Origin: Stenotrophomonas maltophilia
Lineage (GTDB): Bacteria; Pseudomonadota; Gammaproteobacteria; Xanthomonadales; Xanthomonadaceae
Reading direction: 5' to 3'
Assembly: GCF_001676385.1 (NCBI RefSeq)
Contig: NZ_LYVJ01000009.1
Coordinates: 168,899 to 232,898, forward strand
DNA: 64,000 bases
Shown here: piece by piece, positions 1 through 9,581 of the stretch
How the letters are laid out: each line of letters starts with the position of its first letter
Position numbering within the stretch: position 1 is the first letter of the stretch
Program-made: the position numbers and the translations under genes
The notes under the pieces: generated by a model
What the model saw: only the letters and a program-made list of their open reading frames with translations
Database searches by the model: none
What the model was told of the DNA's origin: nothing

Positions 1-6
1 ATCCCA

Positions 7-303
7 ATGAGCTCCCATCCCCGCCTTTCCGCCGAAGATGCCAGCATCCTGCTGGACCACCTGATCGGCAACGACGACTTCCGCAACCGCTTCACCGCGT
101 CACCGGCTACGGCCCTGGCCTCGATCGGCCTGGATGCCGCCATCGGCGACAACGACTGCATGAAAATCGATAACCTTGCCCCGGTCGAGGAGCTGAGCCG
201 CACGCGTGACGCGCTGCACGCGTACCTGAGTACCTCGACCGCATCGATGACCGTGGTGTTCTGCTTCGAAGCCGACCGGATCGACGAGCGCGTCAACGCC
301 TGA
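7..303 (+). CDS. NHLP-related RiPP precursor peptide (putative modified peptide)
   Basis: This 98-residue protein has the layout of the short Nif11/nitrile-hydratase-like leader precursors of Xanthomonadaceae. An N-terminal helix-rich stretch (LLDHLIGNDDFRNRF, then a segment ending ALASIG) resembles NHLP leaders, and a variable C-terminal tail holds Cys and Ser/Thr residues (STSTASM, VFCFE). It converges on the cyclase gene next door, a partner type known from this putative peptide-modification system. The maturation enzymes (a SagB-related dehydrogenase is expected) would lie left of the window. The assignment to the family is by pattern; the final product and its modification are unknown. 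The ATG at 7 is the first in frame, but the upstream context is cut off. Confidence 0.65.
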   Translation: MSSHPRLSAEDASILLDHLIGNDDFRNRFTASPATALASIGLDAAIGDNDCMKIDNLAPVEELSRTRDALHAYLSTSTASMTVVFCFEADRIDERVNA

Positions 304-310
304 GTCCGGC

Positions 311-2800
311 TCAGCGTGACGAGGGCGCCGACGCCGCCTCCGTGGCGATGTCGTAGACATTCAGGGGCTGCCACACCTGCATGGATGCCACTTCGGCAAT
401 GGCCTGGCCGTGGTGCCGGGCCAGCCACGCCTGCTCGCGGCGCACGCCGGCAGCATCCTGCTGGCCACGCAATGCCTGCAGCAGCACGACATGGGCCTGC
501 ACCGGTTCGCTGCCGTCAAAGGACGGTTCCAGCAGCTCGCGCGCCGCCTGGGGCCGCTGTTGCGCCAGTTCGCCCATCGCCAGTACCACGCGGCGCCACT
601 TGCCCACCACCGGGCTGCGCTGCCGCTCGAGCAGGTCACCTTCAGCCTGCAACCATGCCGCGGCCAGTGCATGCTGGCCCTGGCGCTGGGCCAGATAGGC
701 CAGCGCCAGCAGCTGCAGGGCGCGGCTGCCCTCGGCAGGGTCATCATTGGCCCGCAACAAGGGCCGCAGCAGCGCGGCAATGGACTCAAGCTCCTTCACG
801 TCGCCGGCCGTGCACAGGGTGGTTACGGTGGCGTGCTGCAGGCGCTGGTGGATCTGGTAGTCAATCAGGGCCGGGGCCGGGCCATCCGCGGCAGCCGCTG
901 CTTGCATCGCACTGCAATCGCGCTGCGCGGCCGCCACCAGCAGGTGGGCACGCAGGCGCATGCGCTGCTGCAGGTCGTCGCCACGGGGCAACTGCATCAC
1001 GGCCTGTTGCGCCTGCGCATCCAAGCCTTGGGCGACCAGCACGTCCACGTCCAGGTCGTCGGCCTCGTCACTGCCGCGCAGCACCTGCGCCTGCTGCAGG
1101 GTCCGCATGGCCTGCTGCGGTTGACCAAGGCCCAGCTGTGCCCGTGCCACGTGCACCATCGGATACAGGCGCAACGGATCCTCTGGCACCGCGGCAGCGC
1201 GCGCATAGGGTTCCGCCTCGGTGAACCGATTGTCCTGCAGCAGCCCCCACGAGGTGTTGGACAGTCCCGCGAACGAGTCCGGATAGATCTTGGCCAGTGC
1301 GCGCCACTGCTCCAGCGGCCAGCCGCCGGGTTCCAGCTCTGCCTGCCAGCCCTTCAGGTACAGGCGCTCGCGGACGGGCAGCCGCTGCTGCTGGGCCAGC
1401 GCGTGCTGCATCGCCTCCCGCGCCTGCTGGACCTGCGCGGTGCGGAACAGCAGTTTGGCCACGCCCATGTAGGCCAGGGCGAACCCGGGATCGATATCGA
1501 TCGCCGCCTGGTAGAGGTTGCGGGCTTCTTCGAAACGGCGCTGGCCCAGTGCACTCTCGGCCAGTGCGAACGCACGCAGCGCGCGCAGGTCCTGGGTCGA
1601 TGCCCGCGGAAGCGGCAATGACTGTCCCAGGCTCGCCACCGACTCGCCCAATCCGCGGCGGAGGCGCCCCACCACGTCGTCCACCGCGAATACCATCTGA
1701 TCAGATCGGTCCGCCGTGGCGGTGAATGTCCTGATCACCTGGCCGCTGCCGGGCGCCGCGACATCGATGGCCAGCTCGTAGCCGCCAATCGTCTGCCGCA
1801 CGGTCGGCAACAGCACGGCCCGTGCGCCTTCACGCGCCCCGATGTCGACGGCGGTAGCGCGCGTCAGCCGGGTGTCGCCCGAGAGCCGCGCCATTTCCAG
1901 GCTTTCGCGGATCTTGCCTTCCGACAACACGTTGACGTAGCGCGACTGCTCCAGCGCGATCCGGATCGCGTGCTGCATAGAGTCATCGAAGATCGGGTCG
2001 CCGGTGAGGTTGTCGACATCGCCGAGCACGACCCAGTCGCGCTCGGCGAAGGCGATCGCCGGTTCCGGACGCAGCAGCAGCCAACCACCCAGCACCACCA
2101 CGGCCAGCACCAGCCCTTCAGCCGCCAGCACCAGGGGTTGCCGCCACAGCGGAAGATCGCGGCGCGCCTTGGCGTTGGGGCGCGGCATGCGCAGCGGCGC
2201 CGAACCGATCTCGCCCACTTCGATCACTTCCTGCACCACCGGCATGCCTTTGAAGCGCCAGCGTCCGTGCGACTTCCACACCAGCCGCGCGCTGCGCTCG
2301 CCCAGCGCGTCGGTGGCACGCCGGGCCAGGGATTCGGCCACGGGTGACAACAGGATCTGGCCCGGGCGCGCCAGCATCATCAGCCGTGCCGCCATCGGTT
2401 TGGCCAGCCCCTCCACCTCCATCGACTTGGCGCCGGCGCGGACCGCTTCCGGGCTGTTGTCCCAGGTCAGCACATCACCTACATGCAGGCCGGCACGCGC
2501 GCGCATTTCGATCGAACGCTGGCGGCCCAGTACCTGCAGTTCGCGCTGGTAATCCAGGGCGAAACCGAGGGCATCGATGGCGCGCTCGAACAGCATGAAC
2601 AAGCCATCGGAGCGATCGATCAGCTGGCCGTGCCAGCGTTGCTGCAGCACCAGCACCAGGCGGTCGTGCTCCTGGAACAGGCTCGCAGCCGCCACGTCGC
2701 CGATCCGCTCGACCAGTTGCAGCGAATCACACAGATCAGTGAACAGCAGCGCGCGCAGGCGGGGGCTGTGCGGGGTTGGCGCTGCGTTGTCGCCGTTCAT
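311..2800 (-). CDS. Putative peptide-modification-system cyclase (class III cyclase domain + TPR)
   Basis: The 829-residue protein begins with a class III nucleotide cyclase-like domain (residues about 15-190: LLFTDLCDS with a metal-binding Asp, then RSDGLFMLF and AGLHVGD). A single membrane span follows (about 225-245, rich in L/V/A), and a long C-terminal half of TPR-like helices is rich in Ala, Gln and Arg. This matches the 'putative peptide modification system cyclase' family that accompanies NHLP-related precursors in Xanthomonadaceae. The ATG at 2800 is chosen over an upstream start because it overlaps the stop of the preceding GGDEF gene in an ATGA junction, which implies translational coupling. 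Whether it makes cAMP, cGMP or nothing cannot be read from the sequence. Confidence 0.7.
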   Translation of the reverse strand: MNGDNAAPTPHSPRLRALLFTDLCDSLQLVERIGDVAAASLFQEHDRLVLVLQQRWHGQLIDRSDGLFMLFERAIDALGFALDYQRELQVLGRQRSIEMRARAGLHVGDVLTWDNSPEAVRAGAKSMEVEGLAKPMAARLMMLARPGQILLSPVAESLARRATDALGERSARLVWKSHGRWRFKGMPVVQEVIEVGEIGSAPLRMPRPNAKARRDLPLWRQPLVLAAEGLVLAVVVLGGWLLLRPEPAIAFAERDWVVLGDVDNLTGDPIFDDSMQHAIRIALEQSRYVNVLSEGKIRESLEMARLSGDTRLTRATAVDIGAREGARAVLLPTVRQTIGGYELAIDVAAPGSGQVIRTFTATADRSDQMVFAVDDVVGRLRRGLGESVASLGQSLPLPRASTQDLRALRAFALAESALGQRRFEEARNLYQAAIDIDPGFALAYMGVAKLLFRTAQVQQAREAMQHALAQQQRLPVRERLYLKGWQAELEPGGWPLEQWRALAKIYPDSFAGLSNTSWGLLQDNRFTEAEPYARAAAVPEDPLRLYPMVHVARAQLGLGQPQQAMRTLQQAQVLRGSDEADDLDVDVLVAQGLDAQAQQAVMQLPRGDDLQQRMRLRAHLLVAAAQRDCSAMQAAAAADGPAPALIDYQIHQRLQHATVTTLCTAGDVKELESIAALLRPLLRANDDPAEGSRALQLLALAYLAQRQGQHALAAAWLQAEGDLLERQRSPVVGKWRRVVLAMGELAQQRPQAARELLEPSFDGSEPVQAHVVLLQALRGQQDAAGVRREQAWLARHHGQAIAEVASMQVWQPLNVYDIATEAASAPSSR

Positions 2801-3855
2801 TGCCTGCCCTCCGCCGGCTGCCGATCGCCCGGATCCACCCAGCGCAGGCAGTTGCCACCGTCGCGCTTGGCCTGGTACAGCGCCCGGTCGGCGCTGGCAT
2901 ACCACTCGCTCCAGCCCGCATCAGGCGCCAGCAGGGTGGCACCGATGCTGACCAGGCTGACATGCGGCGTGCCATGGCTGCGCTCCAGCAGGCCGTGCAC
3001 GGCGCTGAGGATGAACTCGGCTGCATGCTGCACGATTTCCCGGTTGCCCCGGCGCAGGATCAGGCAGAACTCGTCGCCGCCGAGGCGGCAGGCCAGGTCC
3101 TGCTCACCGGCCATCGAGCGCAGGATGTTGCCCATGCTCTGCAGCACGCGGTCACCGGCCTGGTGGCCGTGGCGGTCGTTGATCTGCTTGAAGCGATCAC
3201 AGTCGATCAGCAGCAGTGCCTGCGGCAACCCCGCGCCGTCGGCCCGGCAGTCCTGCAGGTACAGGGCGAGGCCACGGCGGTTGTGCAATCCGGTCAGTTC
3301 GTCGGTACGTACCAGTTCGCGGGTGTGGCTCAACTGGTGGGCGGTGACGTACAGGTTGTCCAGCGCGGTTTCCAGGTCATGGTTGCGCCGGCGCAGCTGG
3401 CTGATCAGGGCCTGCTCGTTGGCCAGCACGCGCATGATCGTGCGGCGCAGGAAATAGGCCACCAGCCCGGGATCGGACTCAACCAGCTGATGGAAATCGG
3501 CCGGGCCAAGCTCCAGCACATCGCAGTCGGTCAGCGCGCGCGCGCTGGCACTGCGCAGGTGATCGCCAACCAGCAGGCCAAGCTCGCCGAAGAACTCGTA
3601 TCGCCCGAGCGTCTTGATCACCAGGTCCTCGCCGAAGTCCAGTTCGATCTGCCCTTCGAGGATCACATACATGCGTTCGCCGCGGTGCCCGCGCTGGAAC
3701 AACCACTGCCCGGCCTGGAGCTTGCAGGGGCGGGCGAATCTGGCGAACAATGCGACCTCGGCCCCGGACAGCAGCGCACGCACGATCTCGGCCATCGCCA
3801 CCTGGGCGATACCTGTCCTCGTGTTACCGTTCTCGGCCGCACCCCTGCCGGTCAT
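2797..3855 (-). CDS. cNMP-binding domain + GGDEF diguanylate cyclase
   Basis: An N-terminal Crp-like cyclic-nucleotide-binding domain (about residues 35-145; GEMYVILEG-like core, FFGELGLL) is followed by a helical linker and a GGDEF domain (from about 190) with an intact RLGGDEF signature. That predicts c-di-GMP synthesis gated by a bound nucleotide or other ligand. It overlaps the cyclase gene by four bases, so the two appear co-expressed: one protein may make a cyclic nucleotide and the other sense it. The start is uncertain. ATG at 3855 is used; a GTG at 3864 and an ATG at 3795 are alternatives, and none has a well-spaced Shine-Dalgarno. Confidence 0.8.
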   Translation of the reverse strand: MTGRGAAENGNTRTGIAQVAMAEIVRALLSGAEVALFARFARPCKLQAGQWLFQRGHRGERMYVILEGQIELDFGEDLVIKTLGRYEFFGELGLLVGDHLRSASARALTDCDVLELGPADFHQLVESDPGLVAYFLRRTIMRVLANEQALISQLRRRNHDLETALDNLYVTAHQLSHTRELVRTDELTGLHNRRGLALYLQDCRADGAGLPQALLLIDCDRFKQINDRHGHQAGDRVLQSMGNILRSMAGEQDLACRLGGDEFCLILRRGNREIVQHAAEFILSAVHGLLERSHGTPHVSLVSIGATLLAPDAGWSEWYASADRALYQAKRDGGNCLRWVDPGDRQPAEGRQ

Positions 3856-4186
3856 TCCCTGCACCCGCCGCCAGCGTCCCCTGGTGAGCCGCGGAGCATA
3901 GCACCGCTTTAAAATGTGCGCCGCATCTCATTTTGCCCCTCCAGCACCCTTTTCCGGCCAGACACGCCGGCATGGCCCTTTCCGGTTACGGATGTCCGGA
4001 AAAAACGCTGCCGGATCAACCTGATGCCGGCCTTCACAGGATTCCGGCCAAGTTGCCGTGGCGGCTGCGCCGATTGACGCCGCCCGCCGCAGCCCCTCGA
4101 TATAGCAACGCCGGCCGGTCCCCCGACCGGCCGGCGTTGCCTGGCCCTTCCCTGGCCACCCTGATTGATCGATCCGATGTCCCCGG
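3856..4186. other. Intergenic region between the GGDEF gene and aceA
   Basis: No convincing coding sequence. The only reading frame here is GC-driven and has no ribosome binding site. The right part holds the strong hairpin described separately; the left part probably holds the promoter of the minus-strand GGDEF-cyclase operon. Confidence 0.5.
4105..4140 (-). terminator. Strong hairpin downstream of aceA
   Basis: A perfect 16-bp stem (GCAACGCCGGCCGGTC against its complement) with a 4-base loop lies about 46 bases after the aceA stop. There is no clear T-run on the minus strand, so it is either a factor-assisted terminator or an mRNA 3'-end stabiliser. Confidence 0.6.
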
Positions 4187-5479
4187 TCAGGCGGCGCGCT
4201 CGCTGCGGAACTGCTCCTCTTCGGTGGAGCCGGTCAATGCGGTGGTGGACGACTGGCCCTGCTGGATGGCCTGGGTGACCGCATCGAAGTAGCCGGTGCC
4301 AACCTCGCGCTGGTGCTTGACCGCGGTGAAGCCACGCTCGGCCGCTTCGAACTCGGCCTCCTGCAGTTCCACGAACGCGCTCATCTGGCGGCGCGCGTAG
4401 CCGTGGGCCAGGTTGAACATGCCGTAGTTCAGTGCATGGAAGCCAGCCAGGGTGATGAACTGGAACTTGTAGCCGTAGCTGGCCAGCTCACGCTGGAACT
4501 TGGCGATGGTGGCGTCGTCCAGGTTCTTCTTCCAGTTGAAGCTGGGCGAGCAGTTGTAGGCCAGCAGCTTGCCCGGGAACTTCGCGTGGATCGCCTCGGC
4601 AAACTTGCGTGCGAATTCCAGGTCCGGCTTGCCGGTCTCGCACCACACCAGGTCCGCATAGGGCGCATAGGCCAGGCCCCGGCTGATCGCCTGCTCCAGG
4701 CCATTGCGGGTCCTGTAGAAGCCTTCGACGGTGCGCTCGCCGGTGGTGAACGGCTTGTCGTTGCCGTCGATGTCGCTGGTCAGCAGATCGGCGGCTTCGG
4801 CATCGGTGCGCGCCACCAGCAGGGTCGGCACACCCAGCACGTCGGCAGCCAGCCGCGCGGCGTTGAGCTTCTCGATCGCCTCGCGGGTCGGCACCAGCAC
4901 CTTGCCGCCCATGTGCCCGCACTTCTTCACCGAGGCCAACTGGTCTTCGAAATGCACGCCGGCGGCACCAGCCTCGATCATCGCCTTCATCAGTTCGAAC
5001 GCGTTGAGCACGCCGCCGAAGCCGGCTTCGGCATCGGCCACGATCGGCTGCAGGAAGTCGATGTCATCCTTGCCTTCGGCGTGGTGCAGCTGGTCGGCGC
5101 GCAGCAGCGTGTTGTTGATGCGCTTGACCACCGCCGGCACCGAATCGGCGGGATACAACGACTGGTCGGGATACATCTGGCCGGCCAGGTTGGCGTCGGC
5201 CGCCACCTGCCAACCGGACAGGTAGATCGCCTTCAGGCCGGCCTTGACCTGCTGCATGGCCTGGTTGCCGGTCAGTGCGCCCAGCGCATTGACGAACTCG
5301 CGCTCGTGCAGCGACTTCCACAGCTTCTCTGCGCCCAGGCGGGCCAGCGAATGCTCGATGTGGACGGTGCCGCGCAGGCGCACCACGTCGGCGGCGCTGT
5401 AGTTGCGCTGGATGCCTTCCCAGCGCGGGTGGGTATCCCAGTCGTGCTGGATCTGTTCGGCAGTGGGCAGCGTGCTCAT
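4187..5479 (-). CDS. aceA: Isocitrate lyase
   Basis: This 430-residue protein is full length for the bacterial isocitrate lyase family. It splits isocitrate into glyoxylate and succinate in the cytoplasmic glyoxylate shunt. The catalytic-loop motif KKCGHMGGK is present, as are the VHFEDQ and [10 protein letters not shown] signatures of the active site. It lies 64 bases downstream of aceB on the same strand, so the two shunt enzymes probably form an aceBA operon. A strong hairpin follows the gene. The ATG at 5479 gives the expected N-terminus. Confidence 0.97.
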   Translation of the reverse strand: MSTLPTAEQIQHDWDTHPRWEGIQRNYSAADVVRLRGTVHIEHSLARLGAEKLWKSLHEREFVNALGALTGNQAMQQVKAGLKAIYLSGWQVAADANLAGQMYPDQSLYPADSVPAVVKRINNTLLRADQLHHAEGKDDIDFLQPIVADAEAGFGGVLNAFELMKAMIEAGAAGVHFEDQLASVKKCGHMGGKVLVPTREAIEKLNAARLAADVLGVPTLLVARTDAEAADLLTSDIDGNDKPFTTGERTVEGFYRTRNGLEQAISRGLAYAPYADLVWCETGKPDLEFARKFAEAIHAKFPGKLLAYNCSPSFNWKKNLDDATIAKFQRELASYGYKFQFITLAGFHALNYGMFNLAHGYARRQMSAFVELQEAEFEAAERGFTAVKHQREVGTGYFDAVTQAIQQGQSSTTALTGSTEEEQFRSERAA

Positions 5480-5543
5480 GTCTTTGCTCCAGTTCGGTTC
5501 GTGCGTGCAGCAGTGAGGGAATCGGTGGAAACGCGGGCAGCGG

Positions 5544-7166
5544 TCAGTCGATGCGCGCGTAGGCCGGCAGGGTCAGGAAATCGGTCAGTTCGCTGTTGCG
5601 GCTCAGTTCGCCGAGCAGGGCGATGGCCTCGCCGATGCGCGCGCCGCCGGGCAGCGCGGCGGTATCGCCCAGCCGTGCGGGCAGCTGCGCCAGCGTGGCG
5701 TCGAGCAGGGCCAGATCGATGGCGGTGCCGTCGTCCAGCTGCTGGCCTGGCGTGTGCAGCCACTGCCACAGCTGGCTGCGGCTGATCTCGGCGGTGGCGG
5801 CGTCCTCCATCAGGTGATGGATCGGCACGCAGCCGTTGCCGTCCAGCCACGCGGCCAGATACCGCACGCAGACTTCCACGTTGCCGTCGAAGCCAGCGCG
5901 GGTGATGGTGCCCGCCGGCCGCGCGATCAGTTCGTCGCGGCCGACGCGCACGTCCTGGCGCAGCACGCTGTGCTGGTTCGGGCCGGGCATGTGCTCGTCG
6001 AAGATCGCCATCGCCACCGGAATCAGCGCCGGATGCGCGACCCAGGTGCCGTCATGGCCGGCGGTGACCTCGCGCAGCTTGTCGGCGCGCACGCGGGCCA
6101 TCGCCTGTTCATTGGCGGCAGCATCGTTGTTGATCGGAATCTGCGCGGCCATGCCGCCCATCGCATGCGCACCGCGGCGATGGCAGGTCTGGATCAGCAG
6201 CTCCGAATACGCCTTCAGGAACGGCTGGGTCATGGTCACCTGGCCACGTTCGGGCAGCACCCGGTCGGCATGGCGGCGGAAGGTCTTCAGGTACGAGAAG
6301 ATGTAATCCCAGCGCCCGCAGTTCAGGCCGACGATGCGATCACGCAGCGCGTGCAGGATCTCGTCCATCTCGAACACTGCCGGCAGCGTTTCGATCAGCA
6401 CGGTCACCTTGATCTGGCCGTGCGGCAGGCCGAGCATGCCCTCGATGTGCGACAGCGCGGTTTCCCACAATGCGGCCTCTTCCATGCTCTGCAGCTTGGG
6501 CAGGTAGAAGTACGGGCCACGGTCCTTCGCCTGCAGGGTGCGGGCGTTGTGGAAGGCGAACACCGCTGCGTCGAACAGGCCACCGGCGAGGAACTGGCCG
6601 TCGATGCGCACGTGCTTCTCGTCCAGGTGCCAGCCACGCGGGCGCACGATCAGCACCGCCTGTTCGTCGTACGGGCGCAGCGTGTAGTGCTTGCCATTGG
6701 GGGCGGTGTATTCGAGATCGCCGCGCACCGCCGCAGCCAGCGACTGCTGCCCGGCCAGCAGGTTGCGCCAGGTCGGCGAGGTCGAATCCTCGAAGTCGGC
6801 CATGAACACCTTGGCGCCGGAGTTCAGCGCGTTGATGACCATCTTCGGGTCGGTCGGGCCGGTGATCTCGACGCGGCGGTCCTGCAGCGCGGCCGGCAGC
6901 GGCGCAACACGCCAGTCGCCGCCGCGGATCGCCGCAGTGTCCGTGCGGAAGTCCGGCAGGCCCCCCTGGTCGAAGAATGCCTGGCGCTCGCGGCGGGCCT
7001 GCAACCGCGCCTGCCGGCCCGGTTCCACCGCACGGTGCAGCGACACCAGCAGGGCCAGCAGCGGCGCCGGCAGCACGCTGTCCTGGCCCGCCACCCGGGT
7101 CGCCAGGGCGATGCCGGGGGTGGCCTTGGCGGCAGGGAAGGGAACAGCGGAAGCGACGGCGGACAT
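5544..7166 (-). CDS. aceB: Malate synthase A
   Basis: The 540-residue protein matches the malate synthase A form. It condenses glyoxylate with acetyl-CoA to malate. Visible signatures are [12 protein letters not shown], a PKLQSMEEA stretch, [18 protein letters not shown] and [12 protein letters not shown], which carry the Mg- and substrate-binding residues of the TIM barrel. The start at 7166 ([10 protein letters not shown]) is preferred to a longer frame that would extend into the regulatory region. It is the first gene of the aceBA unit and is divergent from a LysR-type gene, the usual arrangement for a pathway-specific regulator. Confidence 0.95.
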   Translation of the reverse strand: MSAVASAVPFPAAKATPGIALATRVAGQDSVLPAPLLALLVSLHRAVEPGRQARLQARRERQAFFDQGGLPDFRTDTAAIRGGDWRVAPLPAALQDRRVEITGPTDPKMVINALNSGAKVFMADFEDSTSPTWRNLLAGQQSLAAAVRGDLEYTAPNGKHYTLRPYDEQAVLIVRPRGWHLDEKHVRIDGQFLAGGLFDAAVFAFHNARTLQAKDRGPYFYLPKLQSMEEAALWETALSHIEGMLGLPHGQIKVTVLIETLPAVFEMDEILHALRDRIVGLNCGRWDYIFSYLKTFRRHADRVLPERGQVTMTQPFLKAYSELLIQTCHRRGAHAMGGMAAQIPINNDAAANEQAMARVRADKLREVTAGHDGTWVAHPALIPVAMAIFDEHMPGPNQHSVLRQDVRVGRDELIARPAGTITRAGFDGNVEVCVRYLAAWLDGNGCVPIHHLMEDAATAEISRSQLWQWLHTPGQQLDDGTAIDLALLDATLAQLPARLGDTAALPGGARIGEAIALLGELSRNSELTDFLTLPAYARID

Positions 7167-7222
7167 GAGACGACTCCAGCAATGGGGAACGCCTCCACCG
7201 TGGGGCCAGGGTCCAGTATTTG

Positions 7223-7270
7223 GCAAAACAGTTTTTGCAATGCTTTACATAAATTGTGCTAATACTTATG
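7223..7270. promoter_or_regulatory. Divergent aceB/LysR control region with two inverted repeats
   Basis: The 109-base gap between aceB and the LysR gene is locally AT-rich. It contains two inverted repeats, GCAAAA-N4-TTTTGC (7223-7238) and CATAA-N13-TTATG (7248-7270). The second has the spacing typical of a LysR-type operator and sits just before the LysR start, so autoregulation and aceBA control are both plausible. The role is inferred from position. Confidence 0.5.
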
Positions 7271-7275
7271 ACGCC

Positions 7276-8244
7276 ATGACCACGCGCTCCTCTCCAAGTC
7301 CGCGTTTTTCCTACAAATCCGACCGGCTGAAGCCGCTGCGTGCGTTCTGCCAGACGGTGCGCCTGGGCTCGGTCTCACGGGCAGCTGAGGCGCTTTTCGT
7401 CAGCCAGCCGGCCATCAGCCTGCAGCTGCAGGCGCTGGAGCGCGAGCTGGGGGTCCCGCTGTTCGAGCGCAGCGGGCGCCGCCTGGTCCCCAGTCGCGAG
7501 GGCCAACTGCTGTACGAAATGGCGCAGCCGCTGGTGGAGAACCTGGATGGGCTGGAGGCGCGATTCCGGGACAAGGTGCGGGGGCTCGACGCGGGCGAGC
7601 TGAACATCGCTGCCAACAGTTCGACCATCCTGTACCTGCTGCCGAAGATCGTCGAACGCTTCCGCATGCACCACCCGGACGTGCGCCTGACCCTGCACAA
7701 CGCGATCAGCGCCGACGGCACCGACCTGCTGCGCGAGGATGCCGCCGACCTGGCGATCGGTTCGATGACCGACGTGCCAGCCGACCTGACCTATGCTCCG
7801 GCCTACCGCTTCGAACAGGTGCTGATCGCGCCGCACGACCATCCGCTGGCCAGTGGCGCAGAGCTGGAGCTGGCCGACATCGCGCGCTATCCATTGGTGC
7901 TGCCGCCGAAACGGCAGATCACCTATCGCCTGGTCGACCAGGTGTTCCAGCGCCATCGCATCGCCTACACCGTGGCGCTGGAAGTCGGCGGTTGGGAGGT
8001 GATCAAGCAGTACGTGGCGATGGGCATGGGAATTTCGATCGTCCCGGCGCTGTGCCTGAACGATGCCGACCGCGAACGGTTGGCGGCGCGGTCGATGAAG
8101 CGCTGGTTCCCCGAGCGCAGCTACGGCGTGATCGTGCGCCGGGGCAAGGCACTGTCGGCGCAGGCGCGGGCGTTCATCGAGCTGATCCAGCCGGAGTTGT
8201 TCAGTCCACGCGATTACGACCAGAGCGGGCATTCTGAGCGGTGA
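7276..8244 (+). CDS. LysR-family transcriptional regulator, CysB-like, divergent from aceBA
   Basis: The 322-residue protein has an N-terminal winged helix-turn-helix (about residues 18-75: LKPLRAFCQTVRLGSVSRAA, then LFVSQPAISLQLQALE). A two-lobed effector-binding domain from about residue 105 follows. Its position head-to-head with aceB suggests that it controls the glyoxylate shunt, replacing the IclR regulator used in enterics; that link is inference. The ATG at 7276 lies directly beside the CATAA/TTATG inverted repeat. Confidence 0.88.
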   Translation: MTTRSSPSPRFSYKSDRLKPLRAFCQTVRLGSVSRAAEALFVSQPAISLQLQALERELGVPLFERSGRRLVPSREGQLLYEMAQPLVENLDGLEARFRDKVRGLDAGELNIAANSSTILYLLPKIVERFRMHHPDVRLTLHNAISADGTDLLREDAADLAIGSMTDVPADLTYAPAYRFEQVLIAPHDHPLASGAELELADIARYPLVLPPKRQITYRLVDQVFQRHRIAYTVALEVGGWEVIKQYVAMGMGISIVPALCLNDADRERLAARSMKRWFPERSYGVIVRRGKALSAQARAFIELIQPELFSPRDYDQSGHSER

Positions 8245-8322
8245 GGGTGTTCGGCAGGGCTGCGCCCTGCACCCGCAGAGGCCGAAGCAACAGCAACGGC
8301 GACCGCGGGCTTTCCGTGGGAT

Positions 8323-8423
8323 GGCGGGGTGGGTCCGGTTACGGGGGACGCCGTAAATCCGTCCATGGAGGCTCGGTCGCGCCATTCATGGCGCTCACGC
8401 CCCGCAACCGGACCCACCCCGCC
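8323..8423. repeat. Long dispersed hairpin repeat, copy 1
   Basis: Two 23-base arms (8323-8345 and 8401-8423, nearly complementary; the core of the second is CCCGCAACCGGACCCACC) enclose about 55 bases containing GACGCCGTAAA. A second copy with the same arms and flanking GCCGAAGCAACA lies at 23980-24243. The 325-base gap 8245-8569 has no gene; it holds this element and the hairpin at 8488. Confidence 0.75.
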
Positions 8424-8487
8424 TTCGACAGTTTTCTGCGAACTGTGGGAAATGCTCCCCATGGTGGGTGCCGACCGTTGGTCGGCA

Positions 8488-8528
8488 CGGGGTCGGATCC
8501 CGTTGCTGCGCAACGGGATCCGACCCCG
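8488..8528. repeat. GGATCCGACCCC-family hairpin, copy 1
   Basis: A perfect inverted repeat with 19-base arms and a TGC loop. The outer part of the arms reads GGGGTCGGATCC / GGATCCGACCCC. Related hairpins lie at 17677, 31703 and 46170. Just left of it (8467-8487) is a short palindrome, GCCGACCGTTGGTCGGC. It may act as a terminator for the upstream LysR gene, but its recurrence marks it as a dispersed repeat. Confidence 0.75.
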
Positions 8529-8569
8529 CCTCTGATTCATTTCCGGCTGACGATGAATAAACTGGACCC

Positions 8570-9487
8570 ATGTCCATCGAACTCCGCCACCTGCGTTACT
8601 TCCTCGCCGTTGCCGATACGCTGCACTTCGGCCAGGCGGCGGAGCGGCTGGGCATGTCGCAACCACCGCTCAGCCAGCAGATCCGCCAGCTGGAGGATCT
8701 GATCGGTGCGCGCCTGTTCGTGCGCAGCCATCGTCGCGTGCAGCTGACACCTGCCGGTGAGCTGCTGCAGGAGCGTGCACGGGCCATCGTGCAGCAGGTC
8801 GAAACGGCGGTGGATGAGGTGCAGCGCGCGCAGCGCGGCGAGCAGGGAGAGCTGCGCATCGGGCTGACCCGGGCCACGCCGCTGTCGCCACAGATTCCGC
8901 GTTCGATCCTGCGCTACCGCCAACGGTATCCGCAGGTGCGCTTGCAGCTGAGCGAGATGAACACCCTGCAGCAGATCGATGCGCTGCTCGATGGCCACCT
9001 GGACGTGGGCATCATCCGCAAGCGCGCACTGCCACCGGAACTGGTGGCGCACAGCCTGTTCGTCGATCCGCTGGCGTTGATCGTGCATGCCGACCATCCT
9101 GCCCTGCGCAGACTGCCGAAGCAGGGCACGCTGTCGCTGCGCGACTTCGCTCAGGAGCCGTTCGTGGCGTTCCGGCGCAGCGCGGGTGCGGGCATCCACG
9201 ACCACATGATCGCGTTGTGTGCGGCTGCGGGCTTCACGCCGCGCATCGTGCAGGAAGCCGGTGAAGCCTCAACCCTGATCAGTCTGGCCGCCGCCGGCCT
9301 GGGCGCGGCCATCCTGCCATCGTCATGTGATCACATCCGGGTGGAGGGCGCGCGCTTTGTGGCACTGGCCGATGCCGGTGCACATTCGGAAGTGCAGTTG
9401 GCGTGGCATCGCGAGGGAGTGACGCCGCTGATCCGCAACTTCGCCGGGCTGTTGCGCGGGGCGTTCGCCGGTAGAGTCGACTGTTAG
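8570..9487 (+). CDS. LysR-family transcriptional regulator, CatM/BenM-like
   Basis: This 305-residue LysR protein starts MSIELRHLRYFLAVADTLHF, typical of the aromatic-catabolism (CatM/BenM) subgroup. The helix-turn-helix is at about residues 18-60 (AAERLGMSQPPLSQQIRQLE), with the effector domain from about 90. It converges on an MFS exporter gene whose expression it may control. The last five codons (GRVDC) and the TAG stop lie inside a SMAG repeat that begins at 9471, so the C-terminus was set by repeat insertion. Confidence 0.9.
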   Translation: MSIELRHLRYFLAVADTLHFGQAAERLGMSQPPLSQQIRQLEDLIGARLFVRSHRRVQLTPAGELLQERARAIVQQVETAVDEVQRAQRGEQGELRIGLTRATPLSPQIPRSILRYRQRYPQVRLQLSEMNTLQQIDALLDGHLDVGIIRKRALPPELVAHSLFVDPLALIVHADHPALRRLPKQGTLSLRDFAQEPFVAFRRSAGAGIHDHMIALCAAAGFTPRIVQEAGEASTLISLAAAGLGAAILPSSCDHIRVEGARFVALADAGAHSEVQLAWHREGVTPLIRNFAGLLRGAFAGRVDC

Positions 9488-9557
9488 TCGACTATCGCGC
9501 GCAGCGCGGGTTTTCTGGGTCCTGATGGAAGAGCAGTCGACTAACAGTCGACTCTAC
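9471..9557. repeat. SMAG repeat pair (inverted dimer)
   Basis: Two GTAG-headed palindromic units in inverted orientation (9471-9494 and 9535-9557) are perfect complements of each other, each with its own internal TCGAC-type stem, separated by about 40 bases. This is the known dimer layout of Stenotrophomonas SMAG/REP elements. The left unit overlaps the end of the LysR gene. The pair sits between convergent genes and could terminate transcription from both sides. Confidence 0.85.
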
Positions 9558-9581
9558 CGAGGCAAGCGCAACTCCACAGGG

